From: Vandiemenella viatica
Lineage: Eukaryota; Arthropoda; Insecta; Orthoptera; Morabidae
Reading direction: 5' to 3'
Length of the DNA stretch: 64,000 nt
Assembly: GCA_031002005.1 (NCBI GenBank)
Contig: CM061918.1
Location: forward strand, 44,056,047 to 44,120,046
Below the pieces are notes generated by a model, which was not told the DNA's origin, did not search any database, and saw only the letters and a list, made by a program, of their open reading frames with translations. This document shows positions 46,701-58,700 of the stretch, piece by piece (positions within the stretch are counted from its first letter, which is position 1; each line of letters starts with the position of its first letter). Position numbers and translations under genes: made by a program.

Positions 46701-49700
46701 TAATTCGACCAAAAATTCGTATCTCCGTATACTTCTCTTTCCTGCCACAACTACATAACATAGACCTTTGGTGTTTGTGTGTGGTAGTAGAATCGTCTTT
46801 CCTGTCATGCACTATGGTTGTTAGATGTCGGTAGCTATGGGGGTGTGGGAGATATGGGGGTTGAAAGTGGTCGACCTGTGGCAATTTCATACTTCTGAAA
46901 AGACAAAAGTGTCATGGTGTATCACTTTTCAGCGAAAACTATAGATCACAGATAACTGGCGTTTGTGTGTAGTAGTAGCACAGAGTCACCTTTCGATCAC
47001 AACAGCGGCCGAATTTCAGAAACTGTGGTACTGTGGTAGATATGGTGGTTGTAAGTGGCCGACCAAGGATATTTTCGTATTTCGACTGTCTCCGCATATG
47101 TCACTTTTCTGCCACAACTGCATAGCATAGAGCATTGGTGTTTGTGTTTGGTAGTAGAATCGTATCTCATGTAGTGCACAATGGTTGTTAGATGTCGGTA
47201 GCTATGGTGATGTGGGAGAAATGGGGGTTGAAAGTGGTCGACCTGTGGCAATTTCATACTTCCGCCAAAGACAAAAGTGTCATGGTGTATCACTTTTCAG
47301 CGAAAACTACAGATCACAGATAACTGGCGTTTGTGTGTAGTAGTAGCACAGAGTCACCTTTCGATCACAACAGTGGCCGAATTTCAGAAACTGTGGTTGT
47401 GTGGTAGATATGGTGGATGTAAGTGGCCGACCAAGGATATTTTCGTATTTCGACTGTCTCCGCATATGTCACTTTTCTGCCACAACTACATAGCATAGAG
47501 CGTTTGTGTTTGGTAGTAGAATCGTATCTCATGTAGTGCACTGTGGTTGTTAGATGTTGGTAGCTATGGGGGTGTGGGAGAAATGGGGGTTGAAAGTGGT
47601 CGACCTGTGGCAATTTCATACTTCTGCCAAAGACAAAAGTGTCATGGTGTATCACTTTTCGGCGAAAACTATAGGTCACAGATAACTGGCGTTTGTGTGT
47701 AGTAGTAGCACAGAGTCACCTTTCAATCACAACAGCGGCCAAATTTCCGAAACTGTGGTAATGTGGTAGATATGGTGGTTGTAAGTGGCCGACCAAGGAC
47801 ATTTTCGTATTTCGACTGTCTCCGTATATGTCACTTTTCTGCCACAACTACATAGCATAGAGCATTGGTGTACGTGTTTGGTAGTAGAATCGTATCTCAT
47901 GTAGTGCACTATGGTTGTCAGGGGTAATATCTAGATCGCGATACCGCTTCAACCACTTACCGCCTCGCGATGTAAATACTTCCGGATGGAGAGAGTATGA
48001 CGTCACTACATTACGGAATGTGACACATACATTCCGTTCGCAATTCTAAATGTCACTAACGGGGCCTTCCACGGAAAGTATGGGTTTTTCGGGTGGGTAC
48101 AAAAAAAGCCGTGTATTTACATAAAAAGGTAATTCCAAATTTTTTTTTTTTAATTTTTGGTATTAGAATCTAGAATTAACGTCTTCTACTTGTTTCTGAT
48201 AGGTGATACCGAAAACTACATCAACAGCTGTAATTTTAGTTATCATCAACGTATTTTATTAAGTTTTATATTGAATTAGCAACAAATATGGATATACAAG
48301 GGCTATCGACCATCTTATTGTGGATATCTAATTTCTTTTTCGTATCTATCGCTGTTACTGTTGTTTAAGTCTTAATGCAACCTGGACCATAGTGAAAAGT
48401 AACTGTCACACACGATATTGCTGATACACAATTTCCAAATCGTATCTATCGCTGTTAGTGTGGTCCAGGCTGCGTTACAACATAAACGCAAACGATTATT
48501 AACGAAATCTTTTTTTATAAATATTTTATTTCGTAAGGTATCGTCATATAGAATTACGTGGATGGACTATATTGTAGATATCGATATCAGATATCTTCAC
48601 AACTGCGATTGTAATTTCCGATTAATACTTACGTTCATACAGTTAATAAGAATTTTCGCTACCAAAAGTTGAATATTTAATTTCTCCCCGCCCGAAAACC
48701 CGTTTTCCGTGCAGTCCCGCAATATTTTTTGCTTCGCGAAGGCTGAACACGTCACTCACGGAAACACAGTGACGTCATTGCTATTTGTGTTTACAACGCT
48801 GTTGTCGGCAAAGCGTTAAGTGACTGTAGCGGTATCGCGATCTAGATAATACCCGTTGTAAGATTTCGGTAGCTGTGGGGGTGTGGGAGATATGGGGGTT
48901 GAAAGTGGTCGTCCTGTGGCAATTTCATATTTCTGCCAAAGACAAAAGTGTCATGGTGTATCACTTTTCAGCGAAAACTAGCGATCACAGATCTCTGGCG
49001 TTTGTGTGTGGTAGTAACACAGAGTCACCTTTCGATCACAACAGCGGCCGAATTTCAGAAACTTTGGTTGTGTGGGAGATATGGTGTTGTAATTGACCGA
49101 CCAAGGATATTTTCGTATTTCGACGAAAGGCATGTGTCTCCGCAGATTTCACTTTTCTGCCACGACTACATAGCATAGAGCATTGGTGTTTATGTGTGGT
49201 AGTAGAATCGTGTCTGTTGTCGTGCACTATGGTTGTTAGTTGTCTGTAGCTATGGGGGTGTGTGTAAGGCATCCCTCATTATATTTGCAATATTTGGTTA
49301 GAATCGGGCCGAGTTTTGGGTTAACTTCAGTACACGATACCACACTTTAAACCGAGTTAACAACACTTCGAGCATAGTAAAGTGAATAAATAACACATAC
49401 ACAGCATAAATAAACTATAAATTGCCATAAAGACATGATAGTTCAGCAGGAAATAGGTTATTTCACATAGGAGTAAATTTTTAATAACAGATACTAACGT
49501 TGGTTGGCGAGATGTTTTGAGCAGATTTAAACGAAGTAAATGTTAAATAATTGCAAATAGAATGCATAAATAAACCTTCACACAATCGCTTACTCTCACC
49601 CATATTGTTCTCCAGCAATATCTACTAAAAGCCCAGCAACATTCGATTCAACTTTCGTCTTTCCACAAGATTCTTTGTCTAATGCATCCCTCCCCAACTC

Positions 49701-52700
49701 AACATCTTAAACAAATTCTCACAGAGTGCAGACAGTTGCAACAGAAATGTGCACAAAAACATCTGCTAAAGCTATCAAATCTATTGAAAAGTTACCTTGT
49801 TTTAGGCCTGTCTCTTCCTTACCAACATCCTTCACATAGGCAGCACACACCACCTCCTCCCCTGGTTGCCAAAGTCCCATGTCTTGCCCACATTTTTAAT
49901 ATGCCACACCCACCTCCATTACCACCCATCCCTCGTGCCACTGCCCAACCTGTAGACACACCACAACGGTCAGTGGTCAACCTCTCGTCCACGTCCTTGT
50001 CTGAACCACAACTCTCTATCCTCTCCAAGGGACTTTCCTTCTCGCCTATTCCTAAGTTCGACCATGCTGCTCTGGTCCGGGACTCGCTTGCTTTCTGCCG
50101 CACACTCCGCTGGCGGTATCACTTTGCTACCACAACGGAGAGTGACAGCCGCCGAGGTGAGATTGAGTCCAGCTTAGAGCAGTTCAAACCACCATCCCAA
50201 CTCGACCCTCCTCCACTTCCCCAAAATCATCCCCTCCTCCTGTTCCAAGACTTCCTCACATCGACCTTATCCTCAAAATCTTTCCTCAACTCTATTCCCA
50301 ACTCCAATAACCTCAACCCTACTGAAATCCGGGCCATGAGAGAACTGTCCAACAACAAAAATATCATTATCCTCCCAGCAGACAAGGGCTCCACCACCGT
50401 GGTCATGGACCACAGTGACTACGATGCGGAGGCCCTTAAACAGCTCTCTGATACCAACACCTATCGTCCACATGCCACAGATCCCACCTCTTCCATCTGC
50501 CTCGAAATTCGCTCCTTCCTGGACCTCCTAGGCCCCTTACAAGGTCTTTCTTCACAATCCTTATCCCTTCTCACCCCTCAAAATCCCCGCACACCTACTT
50601 TGTACCTTCTCCCCAAGATACACAAGGCTGGCAATCCGGGACGACCTATAGTTGCGGCCTATGGTTCCCCCACTGAACGAATTTCAGCCTTGGTGGATCA
50701 ACACCTCCAACCTTTTGTGCAGAACCTTCCATCTTACATCAAAGACACACCACATTTTTTGGAACGTCTGTCAAAAGTCCCCAGTCCTCTACCACCAGAC
50801 TCCCTCCTTGTTTCAATTGACGTAACCTCCTTGTACACCAATATTCCCCACCTTGAAGGCCTCAGTTCCCTTCAGCACTTCTTGGATATGCGCCCTCCAA
50901 ACAGTCTTCCCAGAACATCCTTTCTCATATCCCTTGCCAACTTTATCCTCTCCAAAAACTATTTCTCCTTCAACTCCCAGATTTACCACCAGATACGCGG
51001 CACTGCCATGGGTACCCGCATGGCCCCGTCCTATGCTAACCTTTTCCTGGGCCGTCTGGAAAATATTTTTCTGAAGAATTCCCCCCTCAGTCCCCTCGTG
51101 TGGTTCAGATACATAGATGATATATTTATGATCTGGACCCACGGGGAGGACCACCTCCTAGACTTCCTCAACTCACTAAATGATAATCACTCCATCAATT
51201 TCACATGGTCATATTCCCACACCTGTATCACCTTCCTTGACGTAGATATCACCCTACGACAGGGGACCCTCCATACCTCAGTACACATTAAACCGACCAA
51301 TTTACAACAATACCTACACTTTGACAGTTGTCACCCCTTCCACATAAAACGTTCCCTCCCATACAGCCTTGCAATCCGTGGCAGACGCATCTGTTCTGAT
51401 CATGAATCAATCTCCAGTTACTCCCAAAAACTATCCCAAGCCCTTGTTTCCCGCCAATACCCCCATGATCTGGTGGAAAAACAAATTTCCCGTGCCATCA
51501 CCCACAATCCTCGTTCTGCACCTCCTAAAGCTGACCGTGGTCCAACACTTGTCACCCAGTTCTTTCCTGGCCTGGAATCTGTCAACCAGATACTCCGCCG
51601 TGGGCATGATTTCTTACGTTCCTTCCCTGAAATGCGTCTCCTCCTTCCCAAAATCCTACCCACTGCTCCCCGCACTTGCTTCAGCAGACCGCCCAATCTG
51701 TACAACATCTTGGTCCACAAGTATTTACCTGCCGACTCCCCTAGACCTCCACAGGGATCTTTCCCGTGTAACAGACCCCGCTGTAAAACTTGCAGCATGC
51801 ACCCTGCCACCACTACTTACTCTAATCCTGTCACAGGCGAATCTTTCCCAATAATGGGACATGCCACATGTGCTACCACTCACCTTATTTACCAACTCAC
51901 CTGCATCCACTGCACTGCCTCTTACATTGGTCTCACCACTCAACAACTTTCCTACAGAATGAATGGCCACAGGCAAACAGTTTATACTTCCAACCCAGAC
52001 CATCCCGTGGCAATTCATGCGAACTTCCATAATTCAAACAACCTCAACACCTGTTTCACAGTCAGAGCTATTAGAGTTTTTCCAAATACCACCACCCCTT
52101 CAGAACTCCGCAGATGGGAACTAGCCTATCAACATATCCTTGACACCAGACACACCCCTGGCCTAAACCTACGTTAAACCTGTCACTTGCCATCTCTCAT
52201 TTCATTTTACAGTCGGTTATTTTTTTTTTATATATATATATATATATTTTTTTCCCTTCTTTATTTATTTATTTTATTTTTTATTTTTTGTATGTATTTA
52301 TAACTTTTTGAACTAAGCTACACAGACATTATATTTATTTGTTTCACTTTTATCGCTGGTCAAGCCTGTTCCCCCCCTCCCCCCCCCCCCCCTCTCCCGA
52401 CAATTCTTCCACTACCACGCGTTTTCCGCCTGTGCTTCATTCATGTGGCGGGCTCGGATGTGACCACATCTTTCCCCCTGCCATATGTCTCGCCTCCTAC
52501 ATGAGTAAGACTGAAAAGTCGAAATATTGTGTAATTCTTTTGTTTTTGTGTTTTTACGTGTTTCGCCCTCCTGCCTTCATCTGTGGTAAGTGACGGGTAA
52601 CTGTTTATTTTCCCTATCCTATCTTATTTTCATTGCCTCGCGGCAGTTTCTTTGTTTCCTTTATCCACTTAAATAAACCTTTTATCATGTTTAATACACA

Positions 52701-55700
52701 TTATTTCAGAGATAAATAAGTAATTTCAGTAAAGGAAAAATCTAACCATAAATTTTGGCATATTCCAGTTTTAGTATTCCTGAAGAGATTTCAGTACAGT
52801 AAAGACAATAAAGAACCTATATTACACAGGCCTAGACTCACTATAACCATAACTTCAGAAATAAATATAGTTTAGTAGGATTTTTAAAGAAATAAACTGG
52901 ATGATAAAATGACAGTCTGAAGCAGAATGAAAATAATTCATTGTAATGAAACTTGACCATCCTAAAGCTCCAAAAACAGCAATAATAATCCCTGAGACAG
53001 CCTAGTAGATAAATTAATAGATTTCTGATAGTTTTAAAGCATCTAATAACCACAAGCAGTAATTATATTGGATTTTGAATACTCATTTGCTTAAACAGTT
53101 CACTTAAATAATTTTGGTCTTTTAAGTAGTTTCAGGGTTTAAAAAGTAGAAAAACAAGCAGTAAATAAAATAATCTTTCAGTTTTAATAGGTTTTAAATA
53201 GTTTCAGTCTGTAGAATATGAAATATCAGTGAGTAAATAGACGCCGGTAAATCGATCAATTTGGTCAACCTTTCGGAATTAATTCTAACACTTTTAAACC
53301 ATTTCAAAAGCGCTAAGAACATGTAAATAACAGTTAACACCCATAATTAATTTTCTAGACACATTTTAAGACATTTTACTAACCTGTTGTAGGGTAATCC
53401 AATTTTTGAAGCGACTTTCTACAGACACTGCACACATAAAATGCTTCCACACGGATTGTAAACATTGCCACGCGATATAAAGTAGCTAATAAATTAAAAT
53501 AGCCATAGAGAGAATCAAATTCATCTAAATCAGATAATTTCCAACGTTCTGAGTAGTTTTAAATATAATCTTAACACGTAAAAATTGAACACCCAGTTTT
53601 GGCATTTTATTATTCAAAAGCCTACTTGAATTCCGGGTTATAAAACAGATTGCCGTAACAATCCATTCTTTTAGCTTTACACATATTAATTTTACATCAT
53701 TTAAAGCCATAGTACCGATGTTATGATTTTCCTAAAAACACTCGACATAAAACACACGTGTAAATCACTAAATAATTTATTGTGTCTCTGAAATAATAGC
53801 TACAAAGATAAAATAAACTTCAGAATACGCCGTTTAATTCAGGCTACACTTTGATAATTTTTCCGGCTTGATATTCCATAAACTTTCGGAGTTATAAATA
53901 AAAACATAAATTTTAGTTACACTTGATTGTTAGAATCACTCGGTTTACCTTATCTCAACAGATTTAAACAAAGTTCATATGTAGAGACAGTCTAAAATCA
54001 GGAATAATATTTTAGACATAATTTCAAGTTAATTACTAAAGCCGATTTTAAATAAGAAGATAACAGATCACTGACTTAGATGGTAGGCAATATAACACAT
54101 CCATATTTGGTAATTTGTTGAAGCGAGATGTACCACGTGACCCCCAAGCTAATATAAGGCAGCTTAGAGGTGGGGATTTGGTCGGTCGTCTCCAGTGTTA
54201 TTTGTAACTCGGTGGTGAACGCACGTTGGGCGAGGTCCGCTCGGGCTGGCGGAACAGGCAGGTCATGAACCGACCTGGACGGAGGAACGTGACATAGCGG
54301 CCATGTTGTAGCTTTTCAACAAACAGTAACGAAACATGTTATTTGTCAGCTAAATTCAGTTTTGGGGTTTTCTCGCGGTTATGCTCTGGAATCTCAACTT
54401 GTAATTTTTGGAGAAGATTTAAAGTCCGATTGCCTTGTTAACAGTGACTTATAACATTTATGTGAAATTTTTGGAGAATATATGACTTTTGATTTCGACT
54501 TGAGACTTTCATTAGAAAAATAATACCTTTCTTGCAGAAGGTTAAGCCTGCAAGTGGCGACTGTGGTCAATATTAACTGTTAGCAATAAGTAATTTCAGC
54601 ACGGTTTCAGAACTTTCTTATGGACTTATAATAACTTTGGACAACATCTGGTTCAGGTGCATTAGCCGGGTACCTAACCCCACACTCGGCTAGGATCCTG
54701 ACATGTGGAAGATATGGGGGATGAAAATGGTCGACCTGCGGCAATTTCATATTTGTGCCAAAGACGCATGTGTCACGGTGTATCACTTTTAAGTGAAAAC
54801 TATCAATCGCAGATCACTGGCGTTTGTGTGTGGTAGTAATACAGAGTCTCCCATCGATCTCAACGTTGGTCGAAATTCGGTAACTGTGGGAGTGTGTGAG
54901 ATATGGTGTTTGAAATTGGTCGATCATGAATATTTTCGTATTTCATCCAAAGACTTGTGTGTATCCGTAAATTTTACTTTGCTGCCGGAACTATATAGCT
55001 CAGAAGACTGGTATTTGTGTGTGGTAATAGTATCGAGTCTCCCATCGTGCACTATGGTGGTTAGATGTCTATAGCTATCAATATGAATTCCTTACAATCA
55101 CGAACGAAGTCGTGGGTACCAGCTAGTATAATTCTGAAAGTATTTATAGGGGTGTCTTGCATTTGACTACTGCAGTATTAGGATGGCAATTCCTAGTGGA
55201 ATCGCGATCTCCAGTAATCCTTCCAACCTAATTGCAACTGCTAGAAAGCAAGAACCACTGTTAATATCTGTGCTTGCATATTCATTAGAAGACGTCACAA
55301 ATGTGGCGACGAATTTTTTTAATCTCAAATTATTGGTTACTGCGTAGTTGCTGTTTATGGGAAAATTTGTCAGAAATGTGATTCCAGCTATGCCATGTAT
55401 TCAACAAAGTGATGTTCTAAACTTTATGACTCTTTTGTGTCGCCTTTCGGGAAAGTGTACAAGCATAGTGTTAATGCCACTAGTTTGTTTCTCTTAGTAT
55501 TTAGATTGGAATGTTACCTGTTAACTTCTTAATAAGCTTTGTTCGACAGCTTGAACTTCTTCTCCTCTCTCTTTTTTAATGTGTTTAATTTGAAGAAAAG
55601 TATATAGGTGAAGAAGTCATCCAAATTAGTTTTGGTTATTGGGTAAAGTTCAGCCAAGAACTGTTAATTTGGGTTGTAAATATGGGTAAGTACTCCCTTG

Positions 55701-58700
55701 GCATTTACTCTTCAAGGAAAAGTGTACCCGAAGGCCGTAAAAATATGTAAAAAGCTGTGATGGGCACCAAAACATACATTTACTCACATTACTGTCTTAG
55801 CGTTCATACTAGATGTCTCGAGCCACCAGTGATATAATTATAGTCAAAATTTGGCATGGCCATTGACTTTTTCACTCAAAATCCAGTAAGTACCATGGAA
55901 TATTAGTAGTCATTCTGCTCCAGGCCACCGTTCAACCTAAACACAAGATGGTTACACATATTACTGACTTAGCGTCTTGAGCCACCTCTGATGGCATTAT
56001 AATATAGTCAGAATTCAGTATTGCAGCCAACTTATACTCTCAAAATCCACTATACACCATGGATTATTAGTGACCGTTCTGGTCCTGGCTGCATTTTAAC
56101 CTAACCAAACCCTCTGCTAATACAGCTTCTTGAAAATTGTGTATCGCAAGTGGAAGGTGCACATTCAAGGTAATGACAGCTGCTGCACATCAGCCAATAA
56201 CGTAGGTAACCTAATAATTTGCATTGTATTATTGGCTTCAGATACACTTTTTCTTGAATAGTAATCCTAAGGAGTGCGCTAATCATATTTTCATCCTGAA
56301 AGAACAGCCCCCCCCCCCCCCCTGGCGGCCATACTTTGCATGGCAGGCTTGGTTTGTTTCATCCAAATTTGAAGAGGTTTATATTTTGTTTTTTTAATCT
56401 ATGTAATTTTGTACTTGGTACAAATGGCTCTAGGCAGAACATGCTTTAGGGAATAAGCAGAGATGTACAGCTACAAACCTTAATAATACCAATGTAAATA
56501 ATATGTAGTAAACAGTCAATTTAAGATTATGTTACACATTATGTAATAAGTTTAGAAACTAAGCATAAATTTCATCGCTGATGATGTCTCGATGAGAGGT
56601 GAAACGTGTATTACATTAAACAAATATAAAACAGTTGTATTGGAATTATTTATAAATATTTAATTTAATCAGTATTTGGCTATCAATGTAAAAAAGATGT
56701 AGGCACCTATATTTTCTTGACATCTTTCCACATCCCACAGAGCCAGTCTCTTACACTGGGATCTATGAAAAATGATTGTATTGTATTGTATACATAGCAG
56801 AAATTGTCCTTTCTGAGAAAGGAGAATTTTTTTTGGATATTTCCATAGACAATATGATTTTTTTAAAAATGTGCATCAATTTCATGAAGGGGATAGAATA
56901 TAAACAAGTATTTTCAAAATGTAGGTATATGCATAAGTTAGTATACTTCAAAGCTATTGATGTAAAATTTGCAGTATGTTACATAAATGGCATGTATATG
57001 GTAACCAGCAAACATTTCAAAATAGACAGCTCACATAGCATGCAGTGAAGAGATCAGCTGCTATGTCAAAACAGCTTCCAGCATTGACATCATAGATATA
57101 AGTTACCATGGCTCACTGATCAATGCAGCATATGGTATGTTGGTGTGAAATTATTTCAACGTTACATGCTTCTCAACTCTCTTGTACACTTTATCTTGAA
57201 TAACACTGCCTTCAGAAAGTCTTTCTGATATTTCAAAATTCAGTTCTGTGGACGTCGACTGAATAGTCTCTCCAAGATGCCCTTTAATTTTCTTTTGAAT
57301 TTCATAGTTGCCTCTTGCAAAATACTTAATAGTGACTTGTAGATTTTTGAAAAAGTGCTGTTTGACCTTTGATAGTGTAGATGTTCTTTTTTTTATTTAT
57401 TTACTGTTGAATATTTTTGCGACTGTGATAAAAGAAGCCGTCAAAATAAGACTCGATGATAATACCTTTAACAGAGATATGGGACTCTTTCTGAATGTCA
57501 CATAGAATTGGCACTTTTAATCCTCATGTAGGGGTCAGCAAGTTCTGACAGCAGTAATGAAGCTAGCATCAGCAGAGCTGTGCAGCACATCAATGACTTT
57601 CAGTAGAGTACGGGAACAGTGTGTTGACGCAATGGAGTGTCTACAAATGGATTTAAAAATTTAAAAAATGGTCACACAAGTGTTATGTACAATGAAGGAG
57701 CTGGACGACAGTTTACCGCCATAAATGAGGAAAACATTGAGCATGCATGTGACATGGTACTGTTAGACAGATGAGTAACTATTGATGAAGTGGAACATCA
57801 TCTGCAAATTAGTCATGGTTCTGCCTACAAAATCATCCACAACAGAGTTAGGTTTCATTAAGTCTGTGCAAGATGGGTCCCAAAAAAACTTTCACAGTTG
57901 TATAAACAAATGTGCTTGGATACCTGCCAAAACCATTTGTATCACTAGGGTAACGAACGTGACATCTTGTTTGACAGAATCATCACTGGTTACGAAATAT
58001 GGATCTTTCATTATGAGCCGGAGAGTAAACAACAGAATATGGAATGGAAACGTCCAAATTTGCTCTGCAAACTCAACCATTCGCAGGAAAACTGATGCTT
58101 AAGGTTTTTTGGGACTCACAAGGCCCAGCACTGGAAGATTATCATGAAAGGGGCACAAAAATAAACAGTGCGGGTTACAGTAAGATGCTTCCTGACAAGC
58201 TGGTGCATGAAAATTGAAGCAAACGCTGAGGACTGCTGTCGAAAGGTGTTGTGTTGTTGCACGACAATGACCGTCCACATACTGCTATCCACACTGCTGA
58301 AACGCTCCAGAAACTCAACTTTGAAGAACTGGTTCATCCTCCGTATAGTCCTGATCTTGTGCCTTCTGACTACCACTCGTTTGAAAGAGGCAGTAAGGAG
58401 CTGTTGATTTACCTCGGACAAAACAGTGAAAGAAGCGGTGCATTCTTGGCTCGTAGCTCGACCGGAAACCATCTTTTGTGTGGGCGTCAAGGAAGCTTGT
58501 GCAACGATGGACCAAGTACGTTTAAATGTAAGGGGACTATGTTGAAAAATGATGAACATGTAAGTTTAATATTTGTATTGCAATAAAATTTATAACTACA
58601 TTGCATATAATAATTGGCCTCGTATTAAAACTACACTATTTTATATATGTGAGAAAACTTTCTTCAGGAAAAAGGGATATAAATAATTATATTTCAATAG

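Larger units (their letters stand above)
49263..54703. mobile_element. LTR-type insertion (solo LTR candidate), TG..CA ends, TGTG duplication
   Basis: The insertion starts TGTAAGGCATCCC and ends GGATCCTGACA, flanked by TGTG (49259-49262 and 54704-54707). Deleting it rebuilds a normal satellite unit (GGGGGTGTGG followed by AAGATATGGGGG). Without the nested PLE it is about 2.34 kb with no gag/pol. AATATAAGG at 54151 could be a TATA box, with GC-rich leader-like sequence after it. TG..CA ends and a 4-bp duplication fit an LTR; a solo LTR is the simplest reading. I cannot exclude another non-coding element class. Confidence 0.65.
46502..55126 (+). mobile_element. Non-autonomous Helitron-like element with satellite body, host of nested insertions
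   Basis: The 5' end A|TCTTATATATATATAT (TC start at 46502) and the 3' end CTAG|T (55123-55126) fit canonical Helitron termini inserted between A and T. A perfect 5-bp hairpin (CACGA/TCGTG, 55099-55114) lies eight bases before the CTAG. No Rep/helicase is encoded. Without the two insertions (47922-48854 and 49263-54703 with duplications) the element is about 2.24 kb. Its body is a tandem array of about 183-bp monomers. Confidence 0.7.

Noticed and set aside
46672..49272. Several similar minus-strand open frames (such as SMKLPQVDHFQPP repeats)
   Set aside because: They lie in the satellite array and recur only because the DNA repeats; base pattern shows no coding constraint.
50813..51813. Antisense and alternate-frame open reading frames inside the PLE gene
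   Set aside because: They are shadows of the 831-residue RT/GIY-YIG frame, which alone carries recognisable motifs.
56776..57048. 90-residue open frame in the intron
   Set aside because: No recognisable motif, no splice context, length compatible with chance in AT-rich DNA.
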